From: Baffinella frigidus
Lineage: Eukaryota > Cryptophyceae > Cryptomonadales > Baffinellaceae
Assembly (NCBI GenBank): GCA_026770585.1
Contig: MU646756.1
Span: 81,447-95,991 of the forward strand
Direction: 5' to 3'
DNA: 14,545 nucleotides
Each line of letters begins with the position of its first letter. Position 1 is the stretch's first letter. Below, piece after piece: positions 1-6,352 of the stretch. The position numbers were made by a program, and so were the translations under genes. Below the pieces are notes generated by a model. That model made no database searches and was not told the DNA's origin. It saw only the letters and a program-made list of their open reading frames with translations.

Positions 1-475
1 TCAACCCTACACCCTACACTCAGAACCCGAAACACCAAACACCAAACACCAAACACCAAACCTCAATCTCTACACTCTACACTCTACACTCTACAATCTA
101 CACTCTACACTCTACACTTCACACTCTACACTCTACACTCTACACTCTACCCCCCACGCCTTGACCCCTAAGCCATGAGTTGTGTGGATCATAGCTAGCG
201 TGGCCCGGTCCTCCTCCTCAACCCTACACCCTACACTCAGAACCCCAAACCCCAAACACCAAACCCCAAACACCAAACACCAAACCTCAAACTCTACACT
301 CTACACTTTACACTCTACACCCAAAACCCAGAACCATGAACCCTAAACCCACAAGAGGTGTGGATGATCGCTGGCGCGGCCCGGTTCAAACCCTAAACCC
401 TGAACCCTGCACCCTACACTCAACATACTCCCTAAACCCTTAACCCGAAACCCGAAACCCGAAACCCGAAACCTG
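1..475. repeat. C-rich degenerate telomere-like arrays, left end
   Basis: Short arrays of seven-base C-strand units are each locally uniform: ACCAAAC-type near 30-60 and 254-290, CTCTACA-type at about 68-165 and 295-318, and CCGAAAC-type near 440-475. They are variants of CCCTAAA, the complement of TTTAGGG. The string TCAACCCTACACCCTACACT opens the window and recurs at about 218. A unique-looking motif, GTGTGGATNATNGCTNGCG, recurs at 180-210 and 358-387 as a spacer between arrays. No gene is visible. Confidence 0.85.
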
Positions 476-481
476 AAACGT

Positions 482-536
482 AGGATCGGAAGGACGCTGG
501 GTGGGAAACGCTCGCTGAGGATGCGTCGAGCATCAA
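482..536 (+). repeat. Dispersed module K, copy 1
   Basis: The module reads GGAAGGACGCTGGGTGGGAA followed by a conserved stretch ending GAGGATGC...AGCATC, whose end forms a six-base stem (GATGC.../...GCATC). Copies 2 and 3 are at 975-1034 and 1535-1584, and a partial copy 4 is at 2738-2784. Copies 1 and 2 both follow a CCGAAAC-type array, so array and module seem to have been duplicated together. No terminal inverted repeat was found. Confidence 0.75.
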
Positions 537-549
537 TTGTAACTCGCTA

Positions 550-720
550 GAGCGCTGTGCAGAGAAGTTGGCCACGGGAAAAAATGGAAAATCGAGAAAT
601 TGGAGCCGTTTTTCAAACTTTGGAGAAATTTAGAACAATGAATTTCTGAAAAGTGGACAAAATGGCTCCCATTTTCCCATTTTCCCATTTTCCGGTGGCC
701 AACTTCTCTGCACAGCGCTC
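550..720. mobile_element. Foldback MITE F1 (TA-flanked)
   Basis: The terminal inverted repeats match perfectly: with one flanking base each they span 549-575 and 695-721 (27 bp). Termini read GAGCGCTGTGCAGAGAAGTT. The element is flanked by TA on both sides (548-549 and 721-722), the insertion signature of Tc1/mariner-type MITEs. The 171-bp length and A/T-rich interior lacking coding capacity fit a non-autonomous element. F2 (8556-8957) has the same diverged ends. The perfect stem suggests that this copy is young. Confidence 0.9.
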
Positions 721-807
721 TATCTTTGGATGGGTCTGGCGCGGTGCATACAGTTTGTCCTTGGGAGGTTGTTGGTGATCATGGAGTCCCCCCGGGGGCT
801 CCATAGA

Positions 808-892
808 TCCGTTTTCAAATGGACGTGCCTCTTGAGACGTAACGGGTTTACATTCGTTTTAAAATGGACCTGTCTCTTAAGACGTAAACCCT
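808..892 (+). repeat. Short tandem duplication
   Basis: Two adjacent, similar copies read TTCAAATGGACGTGCCTCTT and TTAAAATGGACCTGTCTCTT, each followed by (G/A)AGACGTAA. They fill the gap between F1 and the CT microsatellite. A small palindrome with CCCCCGGGGG at its core lies just upstream at about 781-804. No gene is visible. Confidence 0.6.
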
Positions 893-895
<3 letters not shown>

Positions 896-952
<57 letters not shown>

Positions 953-955
953 TCT
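896..955. repeat. (CT)n microsatellite
   Basis: Sixty bases of almost pure CT, with one interruption near 938, separate the 808-892 duplication from module K copy 2. Confidence 0.97.
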
Positions 956-974
956 GAAACGAAACCCGAAACGC

Positions 975-1034
975 AGGACCGGAAGGACGCTGGGTGGGAA
1001 ACGCTCGCTGAGGATGCTCCCAGCATCAAATTGG
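975..1034 (+). repeat. Dispersed module K, copy 2
   Basis: Near-identical to copy 1 at 482-536, with the terminal hairpin variant GATGCTCCCAGCATC. It follows a short GAAACCCGAAACG telomere-like stretch, as copy 1 does. Confidence 0.75.
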
Positions 1035-1052
1035 TACGCTCCAAACCCTCCA

Positions 1053-1229
1053 CCCCAAACCCTATCTCCCCCGCCTCGTACCCGCGCTGTGATTGCTGAC
1101 GGAATTCAGGGTTTAGGGTACAGGGTATAGGGTATGGTATAGGGTATTGGGTTTAGGATAGAGCATAGAGATCAGCTTCGGGAAGGCCCCCAAACCCCAT
1201 CTCCCCCGCCTCGTGCCCGCGCTGTGATT
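1053..1229. repeat. 42-bp direct repeat pair around a G-rich telomere-like tract
   Basis: A 42-bp segment containing CTCCCCCGCCTCGTRCCCGC occurs at 1053-1094 and 1188-1229 with two mismatches. Between the copies is a tract of degenerate TTTAGGG/TATAGGG units (1109-1160). This array-plus-flank arrangement also occurs at 8263-8482 and 13805-14062. Confidence 0.75.
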
Positions 1230-1245
1230 TGGTCTGACCGTTTCG

Positions 1246-1530
1246 GTGAGACCGGGTCTGGTGTTGCCCCCGAAGTCGACGGATTTGTACCACAGAATGG
1301 TGTTGCCCCAAAGTCGACGGGTTTGTACCACAGACCGCTGGAAGGACGCGGGGTGAGACCGGGCCTGTTGTTGCCCCCGAAGTCGACGGGTTTGTATACG
1401 GTATAGGATTTAGGGTTTACTGTAAGAAGGCGGTACAAAAAGTTACTACCGTCACGTGACTCACGTTCTCACCATTTTGGTGAGACCGGGTTTGGTGTTG
1501 TCCCCGAAGTAGACGGGTTTGTACCACAGA
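1246..1530 (+). repeat. Direct repeat N, four copies
   Basis: A unit of about 50 bp begins GGTGAGACCGGGTCTGGTGT and ends GTCGACGGGTTTGTACCACA. It occurs at 1246-1296, 1298-1334 (5' truncated), 1352-1396 (3' truncated) and 1479-1530. Related fragments lie far away at about 12111-12135 (reverse) and 13589-13613, so the motif is dispersed as well as tandem. Open frames across it are not persuasive as genes. Confidence 0.8.
1401..1466 (+). repeat. Perfect 66-bp direct repeat, copy 1
   Basis: This is identical base for base to 1593-1658. It starts with a telomere-like GTATAGGATTTAGGGTTTAC and ends with CACGTGACTCACGT. The two copies are 192 bp apart and bracket repeat N copy 4 and module K copy 3, so the whole 192-bp block was duplicated recently or gene-converted. 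Confidence 0.95.
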
Positions 1531-1534
1531 CCCC

Positions 1535-1584
1535 CGGAAGGATGCTGGGTGGGAAACTCTCGCTGAGGATGCGCCGAGCATCCA
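1535..1584 (+). repeat. Dispersed module K, copy 3
   Basis: A diverged copy of module K (CGGAAGGATGCTGGGTGGGA...) ending in the hairpin GATGCGCCGAGCATC. It sits directly behind repeat N copy 4. Confidence 0.7.
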
Positions 1585-1592
1585 CCTGGTGG

Positions 1593-1658
1593 GTATAGGA
1601 TTTAGGGTTTACTGTAAGAAGGCGGTACAAAAAGTTACTACCGTCACGTGACTCACGT
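1593..1658 (+). repeat. Perfect 66-bp direct repeat, copy 2
   Basis: Identical to 1401-1466. The downstream flank at 1659-1784 has no repeat or gene that I can identify. Confidence 0.95.
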
Positions 1659-1784
1659 CCAATTCATGCGTGCATTTATTGTGTATCGTATTTTGGTTCG
1701 GATAGTGAAGCAAGTTCTTTCGGCACCTTGCGCATAAGAAGCCACGCCCTCACCTGTGACCACCAACCATTTTTTGTGGGTTTA

Positions 1785-1884
1785 TCCCTGAAGTGCCTAC
1801 AGGGTGAATGTTCACCCCAACTCGCCCTAGGCAGGTCCTAGGGCCGTACCGTAGGGCGTATGAGCCTACTGGCCACCGAAGGGA
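1785..1884. mobile_element. MITE family D, copy D1
   Basis: The ends TCCCTGAAGTGCC and GGCCACCGAAGGGA form imperfect inverted repeats, flanked by TA (1783-1784 and 1885-1886). The interior carries CCTAGGCAGGTCCTAGGGCC followed by a TACCGTAGGG palindrome and TATGAGCCTACTGG, as in D2 (4952-5052) and, inverted, D3 (6256-6352). About 100 bp long, with no coding capacity. Confidence 0.8.
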
Positions 1885-1904
1885 TAGGTATAGGCCGGCT
1901 GTAG

Positions 1905-2053
1905 GATCTAATCGCGGCGAGTATTTATGATAAAATACGCCACTGCAACGAAATTTACCACACAAATGGACCGTAATAGTAATTATTAAAGCATTTGTGT
2001 TGTAAATTTCGTCGCCGGTGCGTATTTATCATAAACACTCGTCCGGATGAGAT
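1905..2053. mobile_element. Foldback element G1
   Basis: Two arms of about 50 bp (1917-1968 and 1992-2043) pair imperfectly around an A/T-rich loop. The right end read in reverse is GATCTCATCCGGACGAGTGT, and the left end is a diverged version of it. G2 (2130-2276) and G3 (3044-3208) share this terminus. G1 and G2 also share an interior stretch resembling TTGTGTTGTAAATTTC. The target-site duplication is unclear. Confidence 0.75.
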
Positions 2054-2067
2054 CGTACGGGGGGTGC

Positions 2068-2098
2068 ACCTCCTTATGAGCGAGGTACCCCTGTAGGG
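2068..2098 (-). mobile_element. Fragment of MITE family A (A1)
   Basis: Only one terminus is present: CTTATGAGCGAGGTACCCCT followed by GTA. It matches the right ends of the full family A copies. The other terminus and the C/G-tract interior are missing, so this is a truncated relic directly downstream of G1. Confidence 0.85.
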
Positions 2099-2129
2099 TT
2101 CAGTGTGAGCTGGAAGGACGCGGTGTGGG

Positions 2130-2276
2130 AATCACATACGGAAATACTTACAATTTATAAACTGGATTTCAGTCAAAATTACTACTCGTTTGCTTTAATA
2201 TTACTAGTAAAGATCGTTGTGTGTAGTAAATTTCATTGAATCCAGTTGACAAATTATAAGTGTTTCCGCATGAGAT
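2130..2276. mobile_element. Foldback element G2
   Basis: Arms at about 2132-2176 and 2231-2273 pair imperfectly. One arm reads CATACGGAAATACTTACAAT and the other, in reverse, CATGCGGAAACACTTATAAT. The interior TGTGTAGTAAATTTCATTG resembles G1. It is flanked by a GGAAGGACGCGGTGTGGGA fragment of module K on the left. Confidence 0.75.
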
Positions 2277-2455
2277 CTCTCGCTGCTACGCGGGAGGGCT
2301 ACATGTCATTTTACGCCCTGCGTCTGGCAATTATTTTTCCTTGAAATCGGCAAAAGTTGCCGGAAATGCCCACAAATAATTGACTTTGAGCCTGCCGGCA
2401 ACCGCAAGATATGCTTTCCGGTTGCCTAGATAAGACACCTATCCCTCCCCCGTAG
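2277..2455. other. Unassigned sequence with small inverted repeats
   Basis: No gene or full element is visible. There is a nine-base inverted repeat (CAATTATTT near 2330 and AAATAATTG near 2373) around a small hairpin CGGCAAAAGTTGCCG. This may be a degraded foldback element, but no clear termini or duplication can be drawn. Confidence 0.4.
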
Positions 2456-2479
2456 TTCCCCAGACCGCCCCAACTGTCT

Positions 2480-2598
2480 ATCGTCTATTGTCTAGGGTCT
2501 AGGGTCTAGGGTTTAGGATCCAGGGTGTAGGGTGAAGTGTGTAGGGTGTAGGGTGTAGGGTGTAGGGTGTAGGGTGTAGGGTGTGGGAGTAGGGTCCC
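2480..2598 (+). repeat. TGTAGGG heptamer array
   Basis: After a short lead of GTCTAGGG/TTTAGGA units, the unit TGTAGGG repeats about seven times almost without change (2538-2585). It is a one-base variant of the TTTAGGG telomere repeat, in G-strand orientation. Confidence 0.93.
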
Positions 2599-2634
2599 GT
2601 AGTAGGGGTTGAGACAGACCGCTCTTTCCCAGAC

Positions 2635-2730
2635 CTTTCCGTTGCCTTATCCGTAGGAACCCCCCTATGTCCCTACGGGTTGCCTACCGTAGGTTCGTAG
2701 GTGTTATGGCTTAGGGGTTATGCAAAATGG
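2635..2730 (-). mobile_element. Reverse fragment of MITE family B (B0)
   Basis: The first 59 bases are, apart from about one change, the reverse complement of the interior of B4 (5912-6072). The match continues more loosely through CTTAGGGGTTATGCAAAATG. Both CCACACAGCGG-type termini are missing. A perfect 12-base palindrome, GGCAACGTTGCC, sits at its right edge (2729-2740). Confidence 0.85.
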
Positions 2731-2737
2731 CAACGTT

Positions 2738-2784
2738 GCCAGACTCGTCGAGGCTCTTGGTGAGGATGCTCCCAGCATCAATCG
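2738..2784 (+). repeat. Partial module K, copy 4
   Basis: Only the 3' half of the module is left: a CTTGGTGAGGATGCTCCCAG stretch with the hairpin ending, close to copy 2. It is followed by TTTAGGG-like repeats at 2790-2838. Confidence 0.65.
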
Positions 2785-2845
2785 TGTGCGCTAGGGTTTA
2801 GGGTTTAGGATAGGGTTTAGGGTTCAGGGTTCAGGGATTTCATCT

Positions 2846-2974
2846 CGGACCATACCAGAATCTGTCCTGATGAAAAGGCGTAAGATAGCATCGTGTGATG
2901 CCTAAAATAGCATATACACCCGTACCTTCCGCGTGGAGAGCCTAAGATAGCGGGACAGATTCTGTCTTTGTCCG
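2846..2974. mobile_element. Foldback element P
   Basis: Imperfect terminal inverted repeats of about 22 bp: CGGACCATACCAGAATCTGT on the left and ACAGATTCTGTCTTTGTCCG on the right. The interior holds three copies of a GCCTAAGATAGC-like motif. The same motif occurs inside element I (7597-7799), which has different ends. About 129 bp, non-coding. Confidence 0.7.
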
Positions 2975-2994
2975 AAATTAGACTAGCTTGTCAA

Positions 2995-3024
2995 CTTGAT
3001 TGTTCTTGTCAACTCTCGATTGAG
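2995..3024 (+). repeat. Fragment of GTCAAC repeat (family J)
   Basis: The stretch TTCTTGTCAACTCTCGATTG here is identical to part of the larger family J foldback at about 4002-4021. Confidence 0.7.
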
Positions 3025-3043
3025 CCAGCTCGTTGCGGTTGGA

Positions 3044-3208
3044 TTGATTTCATCCGGACGAGTATGCATAATGAACACGATTTCGGGGATCTCCGATCCG
3101 ATTATGGTGTATCTTAAGGCTCTCAATGAATTCTAGAATGACGACTGTCTTATTTCTACCCTTAAGATACACCAAGATTGTGTTCATTGTGAATACTCGG
3201 TGAGATTA
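3044..3208. mobile_element. Foldback element G3
   Basis: The left end TTTCATCCGGACGAGTATGC and the right end ATACTCGGTGAGATTA are imperfect complements. A second paired block further in reads GGTGTATCTTAAG on the left and CTTAAGATACACC on the right. The terminus matches G1. Length is about 165 bp. Confidence 0.78.
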
Positions 3209-3223
3209 GATTGTGGGTGGGGT

Positions 3224-3411
3224 CCACCAGCCCTCACGGTTTGCACAAATGGAAAATTACGTACCAGTTTGAAAACTCAAACCACTTTGCTTTTGGGGTT
3301 TACACCTTGCTTTTGGGGGTTTGAAAATAACCGACGCCGGAATCCCGCGGTCTCCAATGGCATTACGTACCGCCAAATTCGACCATTTGTGCAAACCGTG
3401 AGGGTTGGTGG
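3224..3411. mobile_element. Foldback element H
   Basis: The terminal inverted repeats are about 29 bp, at 3224-3252 and 3383-3411, with one mismatch. They read CCACCARCCCTCACGGTTTG. The interior repeats CTTGCTTTTGGGGTTT twice and contains GTTTGAAAACTCAAAC. It is the only copy in the window. Open frames through it continue into the adjacent microsatellite and are not credible genes. Confidence 0.88.
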
Positions 3412-3424
3412 GTGTTTGTGTCGC

Positions 3425-3425
<1 letters not shown>

Positions 3426-3511
<86 letters not shown>

Positions 3512-3520
3512 GAGAGAGAG
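3426..3520. repeat. (AG)n / (GACA)n compound microsatellite
   Basis: About 95 bases of AG repeats, interrupted by GACAGACAGACAGACAG and two further GACA units. On the minus strand it would encode long Leu-Ser runs, which explains the open frames seen there. Confidence 0.97.
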
Positions 3521-3570
3521 AAAAAGATAGAAAAGTGCGTTTATTACGGATCGCAACCAACATGCTCATA

Positions 3571-3730
3571 GGCTAACGGCCTAAAACTGGGGTAGTTAGG
3601 CATACGGCATTGTCTAGGACCTCCTACCGTAGGCCGAGGGATCCTAGGTAGGACCAAAAAGTCTCGGCCTACGGTAGGAGGTCCTAGGCAATGCCGTAGG
3701 CCTAACTACCCCATTTTCAGGCCGTTACCC
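3571..3730. mobile_element. MITE family E, copy E1
   Basis: The termini GGCTAACGGCCTAAAACTGG and its near-complement are flanked by TA (3569-3570 and 3731-3732). Almost the entire 160-bp element is a long hairpin. The inner arms carry TAGTTAGGC, GCATTG, TCCTAGG and CCTACSGTAGG palindromes around a loop with CCAAAAAGTC. Other copies: E2 4804-4949, E3 6094-6187 (truncated), E4 6870-7024. Confidence 0.92.
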
Positions 3731-3778
3731 TATTAATGCCCACCATGTATTCCCTTGCGTGAAAGCCGTGTAAGACTA

Positions 3779-3896
3779 CAGGGGTACCTCGCTCATAAGA
3801 AACCGCCCCCCCCCCCAGGACCACCATAGGGCCCTAGGCATAGGCCTACTGTAGGGTCCTAGGTGGGGTTGGTTTCTTATGAGCGAGGTACAATTG
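3779..3896. mobile_element. MITE family A, copy A2
   Basis: The termini read CAGGGGTACCTCGCTCATAA and its complement with a mutated right tip (CAATTG), flanked by TA at 3777-3778 and 3897-3898. Next inward comes a C-tract, then TAGGGCCCTAGGCATAGGCC and a CCTACTGTAGGG palindrome. It is 118 bp, the size of A4, A5 and A6. Confidence 0.93.
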
Positions 3897-3908
3897 TAGG
3901 ACCTCAAC

Positions 3909-4101
3909 GCCTGAAGTTGACGCCGCGCATCGTAAGTTGACAGCCGAGAGAGTTGTCAATAATCGAAACGCTTGGCAAGGGTGATGTTTCGTCAACTTAC
4001 GATTCTTGTCAACTCTCGATTGTCAACTTACGATCGCGGCGTCAACTTCAGTCAGCTTACGATCCGATGTCAACTTAAAATCCGGCGTCAACTTCAGGCG
4101 C
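3909..4101. mobile_element. Foldback / repeat family J (GTCAAC-rich)
   Basis: A left arm from about 3911 (TGAAGTTGACGCCGCG, then ATCGTAAGTTGACA) pairs with a right arm ending at about 4052. A further copy of the arm pattern then runs to 4101. The motif GTCAACTTACGAT or GTCAACTTCAG recurs every 15-25 bases on one strand or the other. A 20-base piece also occurs at about 3003-3022. Confidence 0.75.
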
Positions 4102-4127
4102 TGGCGGCGGTGGACTACGACGTTTGC

Positions 4128-4410
4128 TACTCGGACGACTTCGAGGAGGACGAGGAGTCGGACGAGATAGTGTTGCCAGATATATCCTAGGTACTCATCG
4201 GGTAATAAACGGACGCAATCCAGGACTAGATGGTGTTGCCAGAGATATCCTAGGTACTAATCGGACGCGGCCGAGGATATCTGGGTAATAAACGGAAAAA
4301 ATCAAGGACGAGATGGTGTTGCCAGACATACCTAGGTACTACTCGGACGATATCATGGGTAATAAACGGACGCAATCCAGGACGAGATAGTGTTGCCAAA
4401 ATCTCCTAGG
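4128..4410 (+). repeat. Four-unit tandem repeat, 63-82 bp
   Basis: The units are 4128-4191, 4192-4254, 4255-4336 and 4337-4410. Each begins TACT and ends with GACGAGATRGTGTTGCCAGA and a CCTAGG. Units 2-4 share GGGTAATAAACGG. Unit 1 alone has an acidic open frame (Asp/Glu-rich codons) before a TAG, which belongs to a 72-codon frame (3972-4190 plus) that starts in family J. I do not recognise it. A relict exon end that was tandemly duplicated is possible but weakly supported. Confidence 0.8.
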
Positions 4411-4425
4411 TCCACGCCAGGTCAC

Positions 4426-4617
4426 CCACACGAGGCCACCCATGCGAACAGAATAAATGTCTATTTAAAACGTGTGTAGTAATTTTTCGTTGATATTTGG
4501 TCACGTGGCGCCCGCTTTTCGGGCGCCACGTGACCAATTGCTGACTTTTGGCGTGTTTCCTGGGCAATAATCCAATAATTGACATAGGAATCTGTTCGCA
4601 TAGGTAGCCTCGTATGG
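4426..4617. mobile_element. Foldback MITE family C, copy C1
   Basis: The termini CCACACGAGGCCACCCATGC and TCGCATAGGTAGCCTCGTATGG (shown here as its two ends) are imperfect inverted repeats. In the middle is a perfect 17-bp hairpin (4498-4514 with 4520-4536) with loop CTTTT. The right half, from GCTGACTTTTGGCGTGTTTC to CCAATAATT, is nearly identical in C2 (13337-13517), but the central hairpin has a different sequence there. The target-site duplication is not evident. Confidence 0.88.
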
Positions 4618-4659
4618 ACACACGTGAGCATTTCGTTTTTGAGTCCATTGGCGTGTAAA

Positions 4660-4712
4660 GTTGATTCCGGGATAATCTACCCAGGGAAACACGCCCAAAG
4701 TCTGGCCCGTTG
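4660..4712 (-). mobile_element. Inverted fragment of family C
   Basis: Read in reverse, this stretch gives GGGCGTGTTTCCCTGGGTAG and then ATTATCCCGG. It resembles the right half of C1 at about 4543-4577. C1 and this fragment therefore form a larger inverted pair. Confidence 0.6.
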
Positions 4713-4803
4713 AGCCCTTGCCATGCGCGATAACATTTCATCTATCCCATAAGCCTGGCTTGATTCACATATTTCCTACCCGTACCACTCAAACATTTTA
4801 ATA

Positions 4804-4949
4804 GGATAACGGACTGAAAATGGGGTAGTTACTCCTACGGCATTACCCACGGTAGGCCGTAGGGTTTTTCGTAGGAGCCCCCCTAGGCCCCTTCGGCCTA
4901 CCGTAGTCAATACCATAGGCCTAACTACCCCATTTTTAGTCCGTTATCC
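4804..4949. mobile_element. MITE family E, copy E2
   Basis: The termini GGATAACGGACTGAAAATGG and its near-complement are flanked by TA at 4802-4803 and 4950-4951. The right TA is also the left TA of D2, so the two elements abut. The internal hairpin is shorter than in E1. Confidence 0.9.
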
Positions 4950-4951
4950 TA

Positions 4952-5052
4952 TCCCATAAGTGGCCATGCCCACAAATTTGAGGGCCTAGAGGTCCTAGGC
5001 AGGTTCTAGGGCCCTACCGTAGGGCGTATGAGCCTACTGGGCACTTAAGGGA
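4952..5052. mobile_element. MITE family D, copy D2
   Basis: The ends TCCCATAAGTGGCC and GGGCACTTAAGGGA are flanked by TA (4950-4951, 5053-5054). The interior matches D1: CCTAGGCAGGTTCTAGGGCC, then CCTACCGTAGGGC and TATGAGCCTACTGG. Confidence 0.88.
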
Positions 5053-5054
5053 TA

Positions 5055-5173
5055 CCACGAAACACTTTTGGAACGAAACGTTGCGTTTGAACTTTGAACT
5101 TGTGACCTAGCGTGGATAAGAAGGAGCGCCACAAAAAGTTTTTGTGAGTTTATCCTCGATCTCGTCCGACCAC
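5055..5173. other. Unassigned spacer
   Basis: No gene or complete element. It contains a 17-base palindrome, CACAAAAAGTTTTTGTG, near 5132-5150. The following GAGTTTATCC resembles the flank just before D1. Confidence 0.4.
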
Positions 5174-5334
5174 CCACACAGCGGACTTCGAAGGGATTTT
5201 GAATAACCCCTGAGCGACAAGACCTAGGACCCTACTGTAGGAAACCCGTAGGGACATAGGGGGGTTCCTACGGATGAGGTAACGGAAACTCGGGCTCTCA
5301 GCGCCCGAAAATCCCTTCGTAGCCCTCTGTGTGG
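5174..5334 (+). mobile_element. MITE family B, copy B1 (start of tandem trio)
   Basis: The termini CCACACAGCGGACTTCGAAG and, reversed from the right end, CCACACAGAGGGCTACGAAG form inverted repeats of about 27 bp. The interior is typical: AATAACCC, AAGACCTAGGACCCTAC, then GGACATAGGGGGGTTCCTAC and GGTAACGGAAA. Length is 161 bp, as in B4. B2 follows head to tail with no spacer. Confidence 0.92.
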
Positions 5335-5490
5335 CAGCGGTCTAGGAAGGGATTCGCGAATAACCCATAAGCGATAAGACATGCGACCCTACGGTAGGCA
5401 ATCCGTAGGGACATAGGGGGGTTCCTGCGGATAAGGTAACGGAAACTCGGGCATTTCCTGCCCGAAAATCCCTTCGTAGCCCTCTGTGTG
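5335..5490 (+). mobile_element. MITE family B, copy B2 (tandem)
   Basis: It starts directly at the right end of B1; the left terminus is altered to CAGCGGTCTAGGAAGGGATT. The same altered junction recurs 157 bp later, at 5491, so the tandem step copied an existing B-B junction. A CGGGCATTTCCTGCCCG hairpin sits before the right terminus. Confidence 0.9.
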
Positions 5491-5605
5491 GCAGCGGTCT
5501 AGGAAGGGATTCGCGAATAACCCACAAGCGACAGGACATGCGACCCTACGGTAGGCAACCCGTAGGGTCATAGGGGGGTTCCTACGGATAAGGCAACGGA
5601 AACGC
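5491..5605 (+). mobile_element. MITE family B, copy B3 (truncated)
   Basis: It begins with the same junction sequence as B2 and keeps the interior up to GGCAACGGAAAC. The right terminus is lost and replaced by GCGCGCAAAGCTTAAAAGTG, an unrelated sequence containing its own short inverted repeat. Confidence 0.88.
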
Positions 5606-5640
5606 GCGCAAAGCTTAAAAGTGCGCGTGACCTCTTTCTA

Positions 5641-5805
5641 CAGAAGTACCTCGCTCATCAGAAAAACTCCCCCCACCTAGGGCCCTACAGTAGGGCTACA
5701 CAAGGCCTTAGTCAAAGCCCTACTGTAGGGCCCTAGGCTATGCCTTTAGAAGGTCTTATGGGGGTCCTTGGGGGGCGGCGGTTTCTTATGAGCGAGGTAC
5801 CCCTG
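5641..5805. mobile_element. MITE family A, copy A3 (long variant)
   Basis: The ends CAGAAGTACCTCGCTCATCA and the standard GAGCGAGGTACCCCTG are flanked by TA (5639-5640, 5806-5807). At 165 bp it is the longest A copy: the core has two CCTACNGTAGGG palindromes and an extra segment to TCTTATGGGGG. The 13-base string CTTTCTACAGAAG spans the left boundary (about 5634-5646) and recurs just after the right flank (about 5814-5826). Confidence 0.88.
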
Positions 5806-5807
5806 TA

Positions 5808-5911
5808 GGGAGTCCTTTCTACAGAAGGGCGTGGCGTTGGGCTATGTTGGGAGCATTTAAAACCTAAAGGACCTAAAGTGCTGAAACCCTGTGGAATGCC
5901 TGGCGGCCGTG
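5808..5911. other. Spacer with a fragment also found near 7268
   Basis: TATGTTGGGAGC, followed by AACCTAAAGGACCTAAAG, recurs in near-identical form at about 7268-7304. GTGCTGAAACCCT (5878-5890) recurs on the other side of B4 at 6080-6092. No gene. Confidence 0.5.
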
Positions 5912-6072
5912 CCACACAGCGGACTTCGAAGGGATTTTGAATAACCCCTAAGCGATAAGACCTAGGACCCTACGGTAGGCAATCCGTAGGGACATAGGGG
6001 GGTTCCTACGGATAAGGCAACGGAAAGATGGCCCGATTTGGGCCGAAAACCCCTTCGTAGCCCGGTGTGTGG
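5912..6072 (+). mobile_element. MITE family B, copy B4 (intact)
   Basis: The full 161-bp element has both termini (CCACACAGCGGACTTCGAAG; right end ...CGGTGTGTGG). The interior includes a CGATTTGGGCCG-type hairpin before the right end, as in B5. A 13-base direct repeat, GTGCTGAAACCCT, lies outside each end at some distance; the immediate target-site duplication is not clear. Confidence 0.92.
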
Positions 6073-6093
6073 GTAGGTCGTGCTGAAACCCTA

Positions 6094-6187
6094 AGAAACG
6101 GCCTGAAAATGGGGTAGTTAGGCCTACGGCATTGCCTAGGACCTCCTACCGTAGGCCGAGACTTTTTGGTCCTAGGATCCCTCGGCC
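6094..6187 (+). mobile_element. MITE family E, copy E3 (truncated)
   Basis: The left end is eroded (AAGAAACGGCCTGAAAATGG) after a TA. The left arm, loop (CTTTTTGGTCC) and start of the right arm are present, then the element stops at CCCTCGGCC. It is 3' truncated, losing most of the hairpin partner strand. Confidence 0.85.
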
Positions 6188-6255
6188 GTGGTGGTTCAAT
6201 GAAGGGTCTCTCAATCCAAACCCGTTGACTGAAGGTCTGTCTCGCACGTGTTCTG

Positions 6256-6352
6256 ATCCCTTAAGTGGCCAGTAGGCTCGCACGCCCTACCGTAGGGCCC
6301 TAGGACCTGCCTAGGACTTCTTGGCGGTCAATTTGGACCCCCTCGCCACTTC
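6256..6352. mobile_element. MITE family D, copy D3
   Basis: GATCCCTTAAGTGGCCAGTA opens the element. The interior is CCCTACCGTAGGGCCCTAGG then ACCTGCCTAGGACTTC, the D1/D2 interior inverted. The right end is eroded to GCCACTT. D3 is the uninterrupted counterpart of D4, which carries A6 at the central TA. Confidence 0.82.

Noticed and set aside
3257-3569. Leu-Ser-rich minus-strand frames
   Set aside because: They are translations of the AG/GACA microsatellite.
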